NCBI GenBank assembly: GCA_934630485.1
Contig: CAKTWD010000031.1
Coordinates: 1-14,948 of the forward strand
Source: an uncultured Eggerthellaceae bacterium
GTDB taxonomy: Bacteria; Actinomycetota; Coriobacteriia; Coriobacteriales; Eggerthellaceae
Direction: 5' to 3'
Length of the DNA stretch: 14,948 nt
Numbering within the stretch: the first letter of the stretch is position 1; each line of letters begins with the position of its first letter. The position numbers were made by a program, and so were the translations under genes. Shown piece after piece: positions 1-6,595 of this stretch. The notes beneath the pieces are model-generated. The model was given only the letters and a program-made list of their open reading frames with translations, was not told the DNA's origin and searched no databases.

Positions 1-2
1 CT

Positions 3-1259
3 TATTGGCGAGGGAAGCTCAATGGCCGAGTGATCGGCCTGTCGGGCTCAACGGGAAAAACCACTACCAAGAATCTCGTTCGCGACGTTCTTTCCGCCCA
101 CGGTTCCGTCGTGGCCACCCAGGGAAACCAGAACAACGAGATAGGCGTTCCCAAAACGCTTCTTTCTGCCGAGCCCGATACAACTTCGGTCGTCGTCGAG
201 ATGGGAATGCGCGGGCTGCATCAGCTTGATGCGCTCTGCTCGTTTGTGAAACCCTCGTGGGGTCTGCTTACCAATGTGGGCGAAAGCCATATCGAGCTCT
301 TGGGCAGCCGCGAGAACATCGTGCGTGCTAAGTCTGAGCTGTTCGCTTCGCTTCCCGACAACACGGGGGTTGCGTTCTTGAACATCGCGGATGATTTCGC
401 GCGTTTCGTTTGTGATTGCGCGCATCTTTCCGACAGGAATGTCGGCTTGGTTTGCTACGACGGCTCCCTGCAGGCGTCCGAGCGCGTTGAGTCGTTCTCG
501 TACGACGATCGGATCCTTCCCATGGTGTGGGCATCCGACATCAAGCTCGATCCTCAGGGCTGCGCCTCGTTCAATCTGTGCGCTCGGGGTTTCGGACAGC
601 TTGGCTTGGCGGGTGAGCCGGGCCTTGAAGTCGTTCCCTGCACGCTGGCGCTGCGTGGCGTGCACAACGTCTCGAACGCGTGCGCAGCTGCCGCCGTGGG
701 TTATGCAAGCGGAATGTCGCTTGCCGATTGCGCTTTGGCGCTTGGTCAAGCCAAGCCCGAACCTGGTAGGCAGGATATCCTCAGCTCAAGCAAGCATGTT
801 CTTGAAGTGCCGTCTGATTATGACAAGGAAAAGGTAGCCGAGCTGCGCCTTACCGTTCCGGCCGGCATCACCGTCGTCGACGATTCGTACAACGCGAACC
901 CCGATTCCATGCGCGCGTCACTCTCGACGTTCTCGGCCATGGACGTTTCGGGGAAGCGCATCGCTGTTCTTGGCGACATGGGCGAGCTTGGCTCGTTCGC
1001 GCCGGAATGCCATGCCCGCGTTGGCTCGTATGCGGCGCATTGTTCGCTTGATTTGCTGGTGTGCGTCGGCGATCTTTCCGTTGACATCGCCGCCGGCGCA
1101 AAAGCCGCGGGGATGTCGGCGGACAAGATCGTCCATGTCGACGATATAGAAGCCGCGCTGGCGTATGTCGCGCCGCGTGCGAACCCGGGCGATGCCGTCT
1201 TGGTCAAAGCCTCTAATTTCATGGAATTCAGCCGCATTGTGAAGGGACTGGTCGGCTAG
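3..1259 (+). CDS. murF: UDP-MurNAc-tripeptide--D-Ala-D-Ala ligase MurF (5' truncated by window edge)
   Basis: MurF is the cytoplasmic ATP-dependent ligase that adds D-Ala-D-Ala to the UDP-MurNAc-tripeptide, the last soluble step of the peptidoglycan precursor. The reading frame is open to the left edge, so the N-terminal substrate domain (about 100 residues in this family) lies outside. A GTG at 30 is internal, because it falls directly before the P-loop GSTGKTTTK (45-71). Further motifs are VVEMGMRG, the segment NVGESHIELLGS followed by RAKSELF (whose Lys matches the usual carbamylated Lys), HNVSNACAAAA, DDSYNANPDSM (879-911) and LGDMGELG. This gives the central ATPase domain followed by the C-terminal Mur ligase domain. 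Between the PGR motif and DDSYNANP there are roughly 20 residues more than I expect. The TAG stop is one base before mraY, so translational coupling is likely. Identity is secure; only the start is missing. Confidence 0.97.
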   Translation, partial: YWRGKLNGRVIGLSGSTGKTTTKNLVRDVLSAHGSVVATQGNQNNEIGVPKTLLSAEPDTTSVVVEMGMRGLHQLDALCSFVKPSWGLLTNVGESHIELLGSRENIVRAKSELFASLPDNTGVAFLNIADDFARFVCDCAHLSDRNVGLVCYDGSLQASERVESFSYDDRILPMVWASDIKLDPQGCASFNLCARGFGQLGLAGEPGLEVVPCTLALRGVHNVSNACAAAAVGYASGMSLADCALALGQAKPEPGRQDILSSSKHVLEVPSDYDKEKVAELRLTVPAGITVVDDSYNANPDSMRASLSTFSAMDVSGKRIAVLGDMGELGSFAPECHARVGSYAAHCSLDLLVCVGDLSVDIAAGAKAAGMSADKIVHVDDIEAALAYVAPRANPGDAVLVKASNFMEFSRIVKGLVG

Positions 1260-1260
1260 C

Positions 1261-2310
1261 ATGTTCTCCCTTTTTGTTTCTCAATATCCTACGTTTCTTT
1301 TGTTCCTTGGCGTCTTCGTCGCCATGGCGCTCACCCTAGCCCTCATGCCCGCGTGGATCAAGTTCCTGCGTAAGGAGCATCTTGGTCAGCAAGTGCGCGA
1401 CGACGGTCCGCAAACGCATTTGGTGAAGCAAGGGACGCCCACTATGGGTGGCGTGGTCATGCTCATTGCAGTGGTTCTTACCATGCTGTTCGTGGCCGAC
1501 ATCACCCCCGAGGCGATCGTGCTGGTGGGCGCCGTCGTCATCACCGGTTTTATCGGCTTGGTTGACGACAGCTCGTCCATCCTGCATGGCCGTTCGTTGG
1601 GTCTGACCCCTAAGCAGAAGCTCGTCGCCCAGTTCGTCGTCGCAACGGTTTTCTGCCTGTTCGCGGTTAATTACATCGGTATCGAGCCCACGGTCGAGAT
1701 CCCGCTCGCTTGCGTTATCGACCTTGGTTTCCTTACCACGCATCTGCCGATCTTCGGCGGCCTCGATATTCCCTGGGTCTACCTCGTTTTGGTGAACATC
1801 TTACTTGTCGGTCTGTGCAATGCGGTCAACCTCACTGACGGTCTTGACGGCTTGGCTGCAGGAACGGTTCTTGTCGTTATGGTGGTCATGGCCGCTATCG
1901 CGTATCGCTCCGACCTTTTGGAGCCCGCCGTTCTCGCTGCGGCTATCGCTGGCGCATGCATCGGCTTTCTCTGGTTCAACTCGTACCCGGCCGACATTTT
2001 CATGGGCGACACCGGCTCGCTTGCTTTGGGAATGGCGCTTGGCTGCTTGGCCGTCCTCACTAAGTCCGAGTTCATCGTCATCGTCATTGGCGGCCTGTTC
2101 GTCGTCGAGGCGCTCTCGGTTATGATCCAGGTGTTCTACTACAAGAAAACGAAGAAGCGCGTGTTCCTTATGGCGCCGCTTCATCATCATTTCGAGAAGA
2201 AAGGATGGAGCGAGACGAAGGTCGTTATTCGTTTCTGGATCGTCTCGGGCGCTTTCGCTGCGGTGGGCTTCTCGATTTATTTTGCTAACTCCATGATCAA
2301 CGCCATTTAG
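1261..2310 (+). CDS. mraY: phospho-MurNAc-pentapeptide-transferase MraY
   Basis: MraY is an integral membrane enzyme that transfers phospho-MurNAc-pentapeptide from UDP to undecaprenyl phosphate, making lipid I on the inner face of the membrane. The 349-residue protein has the usual family length and about ten hydrophobic segments. Family motifs appear in order: KQGTPTMGG (56-64), GLVDDSS with the Asp pair 102-103, NLTDGLDGLA (190-199), FMGDTGSLALG with Asp250, and APLHHHFEKKGW with the three His at 308-310. These cover the expected catalytic Asp residues and the HHH loop. The ATG lies one base after the murF stop. The only purine-rich site (AAGGG, 1242-1246) is about 14 bases upstream inside murF, which fits coupling better than independent initiation. 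No anomaly was seen. Confidence 0.98.
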   Translation: MFSLFVSQYPTFLLFLGVFVAMALTLALMPAWIKFLRKEHLGQQVRDDGPQTHLVKQGTPTMGGVVMLIAVVLTMLFVADITPEAIVLVGAVVITGFIGLVDDSSSILHGRSLGLTPKQKLVAQFVVATVFCLFAVNYIGIEPTVEIPLACVIDLGFLTTHLPIFGGLDIPWVYLVLVNILLVGLCNAVNLTDGLDGLAAGTVLVVMVVMAAIAYRSDLLEPAVLAAAIAGACIGFLWFNSYPADIFMGDTGSLALGMALGCLAVLTKSEFIVIVIGGLFVVEALSVMIQVFYYKKTKKRVFLMAPLHHHFEKKGWSETKVVIRFWIVSGAFAAVGFSIYFANSMINAI

Positions 2311-2379
2311 ACGCACTATCGTGTAGGGTGAATGCACCGTAAACTAACGCACTTCAAACGTATCACGGAAGAGGGTTCG

Positions 2380-3912
2380 ATGGCTTCGTCGACGGAATTC
2401 ATTCCTGGCAGGAAACGCGCTCCGCAATCATTGGGGCGCGTGCTTGTTTTGGGTCTTGGAAAATCGGGAAGGGTTGCAGCGCAATACTGCGCTGCGCTTC
2501 TTGGCACGCGTGTTGATGCGCTGTATGTCGCAGCGGGTTCGGCCAACGACGATGCCCGCGCGTTCGTCGAAGAGCTTTCGGCTTCGGCGTCGTGCGCTGA
2601 TCCGTGCGTCTGCGAGTTCGGCGATGCAGCCGTTCCCATGCTTGCGAAACAAGCGGGCGGTCGTTTCGACTTGTGCATCGCCAGCCCTGGCATTCCGTAT
2701 TGGGCTCAGCTCTATCAAGATGCTCAGGCGCATTCCGCGGAAGTGGTAAGCGAGGTCGAGTTCGCGTGGCGCGAAAGCGCCGATTCGTCGGTATGGGTTG
2801 CCATCACCGGAACGAATGGCAAAACCACCACCACGTCGTGCTGCGCGTCGCTCCTTTCCAGCGCCGGTATGAATGCCAAGGCTGTGGGCAATATCGGTGA
2901 TGTCTGCCTGAAGGCGGTTTCCGAGGGCAATACCGACGTGTACGTTGCCGAGGTGTCTTCGTATCAGTTGGCTTCCACGCGTGATTTCGCGCCGAATGTT
3001 GCCGTTTGCCTGAACATCACCCCTGATCACGTTCATTGGCATAAGACCTTTGAAGCGTACCGCGATGCCAAGTTCAAGGTTCTTGAGAACTTGGGCAAGG
3101 TCCCTGGAAGCGTTGCCGTGCTTGATGCGTCGAACGACGTTGTTCGCGCAAAGGTGCGCCAGATCAAGGCTGTGTATCAGTACGTTCCTATGGGAACGTC
3201 CGCGGGTATGTCGGGTGACATGCGCGTGGCATGCGGTTCCGACAACGCTGCATTCATCACCGACGAAGGCATGCTCGTTGTTGCATTCGACGGTAAGGAG
3301 CATCAGCTTTGCCGTGCTGGCGAGCTCAAGATCCACGGCCTTCATAACGCATCCAATGCGCTTGCGGCCTCGGTTGCTGCAATCGTCTTGGGGGTCTCCG
3401 ACGATGTCATTGTTTCGGCTCTACGTTCGTTCGCCCCGCTCGAGCATCGCATTGAACCCTGCGGCAGCATCAACGGTGTGGCTTGCTTCAACGATTCGAA
3501 GGCCACGAATGTCGATGCCACGCTAAAAGCGCTCACGGCGTTTCCGAACGCCCGCCCGATCGTTTTGCTTGGCGGCGACGACAAAGGGACCGATCTTTCC
3601 GATTTAGTGCGCGAGGTTTACAAGCACGCGCGTGCGGCTGTGTGCTTCGGCGCTGCGGCTGATCGTTTTCTGCGGGCATTCTCTGAGAATGGGACTGATC
3701 AACCTGAGGGCTTCCTTTTGCTCTCCGCTTCGAACATGGAAAGCGCGCTCGATGCTGCTCTCGATGTTGCTTATTCCGGTGACGTCGTTCTTCTATCGCC
3801 TGCATGCGCCTCGTTCGACGAGTTCCACTCGTTCGAAGAGCGCGGCACTGTTTTCAAGCGCCTTGTTTCTGAGCGTTCGGGTGCTGTTTCTGCAGCATCC
3901 AACGTTAGATAG
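2380..3912 (+). CDS. murD: UDP-MurNAc-L-alanine--D-glutamate ligase MurD
   Basis: MurD is the cytoplasmic ligase adding D-Glu to UDP-MurNAc-L-Ala. With the start used here the protein has 510 residues, longer than the usual 440-470. Motifs in this numbering: N-terminal nucleotide-binding GLGKSGR (about 25-31), P-loop GTNGKTTT (144-151), NITPDHVHWH, AKFKV with the likely carbamylated Lys231, HNASNALAA (Asn323), NDSKATN (371-377), LLGGDDKGTD and LSPACASFDEF (472-482). Domain order is substrate, ATPase, C-terminal. An upstream in-frame ATG at 2332 would add 16 residues. I prefer 2380 because GGAAGAGGG (2367-2375) sits at a suitable distance and the extra residues are not family-like. The extra length lies mainly in the N-terminal domain and the central region. 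It follows mraY after 69 bases and precedes ftsW by 8. Confidence 0.96.
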   Translation: MASSTEFIPGRKRAPQSLGRVLVLGLGKSGRVAAQYCAALLGTRVDALYVAAGSANDDARAFVEELSASASCADPCVCEFGDAAVPMLAKQAGGRFDLCIASPGIPYWAQLYQDAQAHSAEVVSEVEFAWRESADSSVWVAITGTNGKTTTTSCCASLLSSAGMNAKAVGNIGDVCLKAVSEGNTDVYVAEVSSYQLASTRDFAPNVAVCLNITPDHVHWHKTFEAYRDAKFKVLENLGKVPGSVAVLDASNDVVRAKVRQIKAVYQYVPMGTSAGMSGDMRVACGSDNAAFITDEGMLVVAFDGKEHQLCRAGELKIHGLHNASNALAASVAAIVLGVSDDVIVSALRSFAPLEHRIEPCGSINGVACFNDSKATNVDATLKALTAFPNARPIVLLGGDDKGTDLSDLVREVYKHARAAVCFGAAADRFLRAFSENGTDQPEGFLLLSASNMESALDAALDVAYSGDVVLLSPACASFDEFHSFEERGTVFKRLVSERSGAVSAASNVR

Positions 3913-3920
3913 CGTGAGAC

Positions 3921-5276
3921 ATGGCATTCGATGTGTTTGAGGAGCAAGGCTCCGATATCGGCTTCATGCGCACGCTCTTCATTTTGTTGGTCGTTGGCAT
4001 GCTGCTGTTCGGTTGCGTCATGATTTACTCAGCAAGTGCCCCTTCGGCCGTTGCCGAGGGATCGCACCCTGCCGTCTACCTTCTTGATCAGTTGAAGTTC
4101 GCGCTCATCGGCATTGTTGCCGCTGTTGGTGCGTGGTGCATCCCGTATCGCGTGTGGCTTGGCAGGGCGGCTTATGGTATTTGGGTGTTGGGTCTGGCGC
4201 TCGTCATCCTGACGATGGTCTCGGGCACAGGCGGCGATACCTGGGGTGCTCAACGATGGTTGGTTTTGGGCCCGATTTCGTTGCAGTCGTCTGAGTTCAT
4301 GAAGATCGCCATTGCCATTGTCGCTGCGAAGATCATGAGCGAATACCACAGTGGCATTCTTGAATTCAAAGAGGCTATTCGCAATGCATTCGTTCTCGTG
4401 GGTGTTCCCATGTTGCTGATTCTTGAGACTCAGTCCGACCTCGGCACGACCATGATCATCTTTGCGGCTGCGATTGTCGTCATGTGGCTTGGCGAGGTGC
4501 CCACCCCGATCGTTGTCGGGGTCATTGTAGCTGCCGTGGGTCTTGCCGTTCTTGCTACCGTCTTCTCGTCGTATCGTTCGTCGCGGTTTCTCTACCTGGA
4601 TCCTTGGAACGACGGCAAGGGTGGATACGGCGCAGGGTATCAGATCATTCATTCGTACTATGCCTTCTCGCAAGGTGGCCTTTTCGGCGTGGGCATCGGC
4701 AATTCAACTGAGAAGTACCTGTATCTCCCCGAGTCCGAGACCGACTTCATCTATTCCGTCATCGGCGAGGAGCTTGGCATGTTCGGCGCCCTTGCCGTTC
4801 TTGTCGCATTCATTGTTTTGGGCTACGCGGGCTTGCGTATTGCATATGCGGCTGAAGATGATTTCGGTTGCATGCTTGCGGGTTCGCTTACCGTCATGCT
4901 CGTCGTCCAGGCTTTCTTGAACATGGGATCCGCCGCAGGCCTGCTTCCCACCACGGGCAAACCGCTGCCCTTCATTTCGTCAGGAGGTTCGTCGCTGATC
5001 GCGACGTTCATCATGGTAGGTTTGGTGTTGTCGGTCAGTCAAGGCTCGGCGTCGTTCTCGCTGCCGTTTGGCGGGGGCAAGAAGGACGATGTCTATGAGC
5101 AGCGCCGCGACAACTTGCGCGTCATTCACGTCGATGGCGCAGGTGGCAGCGGCCACAGAGCCGGTGGATCCTCTCGTCGTACCAGCTTTTTGGATGAGTC
5201 CTCGATGTCGGGCGGCTTCGGAAGCACAGGCAGTTCGTCGCGCTCATCGCGTCGTACAAGGAACACAAGGAGATAG
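3921..5276 (+). CDS. ftsW: SEDS-family septal glycosyltransferase FtsW with a basic Ser/Gly tail
   Basis: FtsW is a SEDS membrane glycosyltransferase that polymerises lipid II at the septum together with a class B PBP. About ten membrane segments occupy residues 15-375. Motifs: GAQRWLVLG then LQSSEFMK (109-128), ETQSDLGTT (169-177), GYQIIHSYYAFSQGGLFGVGIG (239-260, family core), ESETDFIYS (271-279, with the Asp275 expected to be essential in SEDS enzymes), GEELGMFGAL, and NMGSAAGLLPTTGKPLPF followed by ISSGGSS (335-357). Two normally conserved Pro residues are Ser here (QPSE to QSSE, QPDLGT to QSDLGT), and SYGGSS reads SSGGSS. Residues about 385-451 form a cytoplasmic tail rich in Gly, Ser and Arg. 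A RodA/SpoVE paralogue is possible, but the position between murD and murG favours FtsW. The ribosome site is weak (GTGAG), suggesting coupling to murD, 8 bases upstream. Confidence 0.94.
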   Translation: MAFDVFEEQGSDIGFMRTLFILLVVGMLLFGCVMIYSASAPSAVAEGSHPAVYLLDQLKFALIGIVAAVGAWCIPYRVWLGRAAYGIWVLGLALVILTMVSGTGGDTWGAQRWLVLGPISLQSSEFMKIAIAIVAAKIMSEYHSGILEFKEAIRNAFVLVGVPMLLILETQSDLGTTMIIFAAAIVVMWLGEVPTPIVVGVIVAAVGLAVLATVFSSYRSSRFLYLDPWNDGKGGYGAGYQIIHSYYAFSQGGLFGVGIGNSTEKYLYLPESETDFIYSVIGEELGMFGALAVLVAFIVLGYAGLRIAYAAEDDFGCMLAGSLTVMLVVQAFLNMGSAAGLLPTTGKPLPFISSGGSSLIATFIMVGLVLSVSQGSASFSLPFGGGKKDDVYEQRRDNLRVIHVDGAGGSGHRAGGSSRRTSFLDESSMSGGFGSTGSSSRSSRRTRNTRR

Positions 5277-5278
5277 AT

Positions 5279-6376
5279 ATGCTCGTAGTTCTTTCCGGTG
5301 GTGGCACTGCAGGTCACATCAACCCGGCATTGGCATTGGCGGACGTTCTGGCCGAGCGCGGCTGCGAGGTTCGCTTCGCGGGCACGCCGCAAGGCGTCGA
5401 GTCGCGTCTTGTTTCCGAGGCGGGCATTCCGTTCAAAGGTTTCGAGGCTGCCGGCTTCAATCGCAACCATCCGCTGAGCCTTTTCAAGGGCGTTGCTCTT
5501 ATCGAGAAGAGCACCTTTGCAGCTAAGAAGTGGTTCGCCGAGATCAAGCCTGATGTCGTTGTTGGATTCGGCGGCTATGTCTCCATCCCCGTTGGCCGCG
5601 CCGCCGAGAAGATGGGCATTCCTGTTGTCATTCATGAGCAGAATTCCGTTATGGGAATGGCCAACAAGTACCTTGGCAAGAAGGCTGCACGCGTTTGTTT
5701 GACCTACGACAACGCGGCGAAGGATCTTCCCAGCACCAAGAACGTGGTTGTCACCGGCAATCCGGTTCGCGCGAGCATCTTCGAGTCCACTCGTGCCGAG
5801 GGCCGTGAAATGCTTGGTATTCCCGACGACGCTCGCATGCTGTTGGTGTTCGGCGGCAGTTTAGGCGCGCGCCATATCAATCAGGCGCTGGTTGGCATGA
5901 AGGACAAGCTGCTCTCCTATCCCGACTTGTATGTGGTTCATGTCACGGGCCCGAAGGAACTTGACAGCGTCACTCAGGCGCTTTCCCTTACCGAGGACGA
6001 GGCGAAGCGCTGGAAGCTCTTCGGCTATCAGGATCAGATGGGGAAGTGCATGGCCGCAACCGATGCTATCGTGTCGCGTGCTGGCGCCACGTCCCTTGCC
6101 GAGATCTCCGCGCGAGCGATTCCGGCCCTTCTTGTTCCGTTCCCGTATGCCACCGAAGATCATCAAACTATGAACGCGCGTTCATACGTTGAGGCGGGAT
6201 GCGCGCTGATGATTCCTGATGCCGACGTCGAAACGCCGGCGTTTGCCCGCGACGTATGCGAGCTCGTTGAGAACGCCGAGTTGCGCGCAAGCATGACCGT
6301 AGCCGCCAAGCAACAGAAGACTGCTGATGCTGCACGTCTTCTTGCCGACGAGGTTATGGCTGCTGCCAAGAAGTAA
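5279..6376 (+). CDS. murG: UDP-GlcNAc--lipid I GlcNAc transferase MurG
   Basis: MurG is a GT-B glycosyltransferase bound to the inner face of the membrane. It adds GlcNAc from UDP-GlcNAc to lipid I to make lipid II, the substrate of FtsW. The 365-residue length is typical. Seen motifs: the N-terminal glycine-rich loop GGGTAGH (7-13), GFGGY (96-100), HEQN (119-122), FGGSLGAR (191-198, start of the C-terminal Rossmann domain), SRAGATSLAE (about 266-275) and YATEDHQTMNA (290-300), which together form the UDP-GlcNAc pocket. An excellent ribosome site AAGGAGA (5267-5273) overlaps the ftsW stop and lies 5 bases before ATG. It is the last gene of the upstream run and is followed by a strong terminator. 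In most relatives I know of, murC would follow directly. Confidence 0.97.
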   Translation: MLVVLSGGGTAGHINPALALADVLAERGCEVRFAGTPQGVESRLVSEAGIPFKGFEAAGFNRNHPLSLFKGVALIEKSTFAAKKWFAEIKPDVVVGFGGYVSIPVGRAAEKMGIPVVIHEQNSVMGMANKYLGKKAARVCLTYDNAAKDLPSTKNVVVTGNPVRASIFESTRAEGREMLGIPDDARMLLVFGGSLGARHINQALVGMKDKLLSYPDLYVVHVTGPKELDSVTQALSLTEDEAKRWKLFGYQDQMGKCMAATDAIVSRAGATSLAEISARAIPALLVPFPYATEDHQTMNARSYVEAGCALMIPDADVETPAFARDVCELVENAELRASMTVAAKQQKTADAARLLADEVMAAAKK

Positions 6377-6430
6377 CCCAGTGCAGGTTGCCTTGCGCGC
6401 TTCTTCTTGTAAAGCCTGAAGTTTCAGATC

Positions 6431-6470
6431 AGCCCTACTTGAAGTTTCAAACTTCAAGTAGGGCTTTTTC
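6431..6470 (+). terminator. strong intrinsic terminator after murG
   Basis: A near-perfect inverted repeat pairs 6431-6446 with 6450-6465 (16 base pairs, 3-base loop TCA). It is followed by TTTTTCTTT from 6465. It lies 54 bases after the murG stop and should end the murF-murG transcript, so the downstream block and murC-murB need their own promoters or readthrough. The ten bases TGAAGTTTCA occur both in the left arm (6440-6449) and just upstream (6418-6427), so a weaker alternative pairing with the right arm can be drawn. Confidence 0.9.
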
Positions 6471-6536
6471 TTTCAGTCTTTTGGTTGATTCTCAACTCGT
6501 TGTCTCCGACTTACTCTGATATCAACGAGAGATCGA

Positions 6537-6546
6537 GTCTGCAGAC
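6537..6546. promoter_or_regulatory. 10-base perfect palindrome upstream of the phosphodiesterase gene
   Basis: GTCTGCAGAC is a perfect palindrome lying 49 bases before the chosen start of the phosphodiesterase gene, within the 219-base gap after murG. It could be an operator half-site pair, but a single 10-base palindrome can occur by chance. I see no convincing -35/-10 pair in the gap. TTGATT at 6485-6490 is the nearest -35-like box and has no good partner. Confidence 0.2.
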
Positions 6547-6595
6547 ATCTCCCATAGAAAAGACGAGTTTTCGAGTAATGAAGGAGTGGTTCGAG

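Noticed and set aside
2332..2379. N-terminal extension of MurD from ATG 2332
   Set aside because: A purine-rich site lies nearby (AGGGTG), so it is not excluded, but the 2380 start has a better site and the extension is not family-like.
2428..3345. 305-codon - strand frame opposite murD
   Set aside because: Shadow of murD with no protein-family features.
6485..6595. N-terminal extension of the phosphodiesterase from TTG 6485
   Set aside because: It would begin immediately after the murG terminator, includes the probable 5' untranslated region, and adds no signal peptide or conserved sequence.
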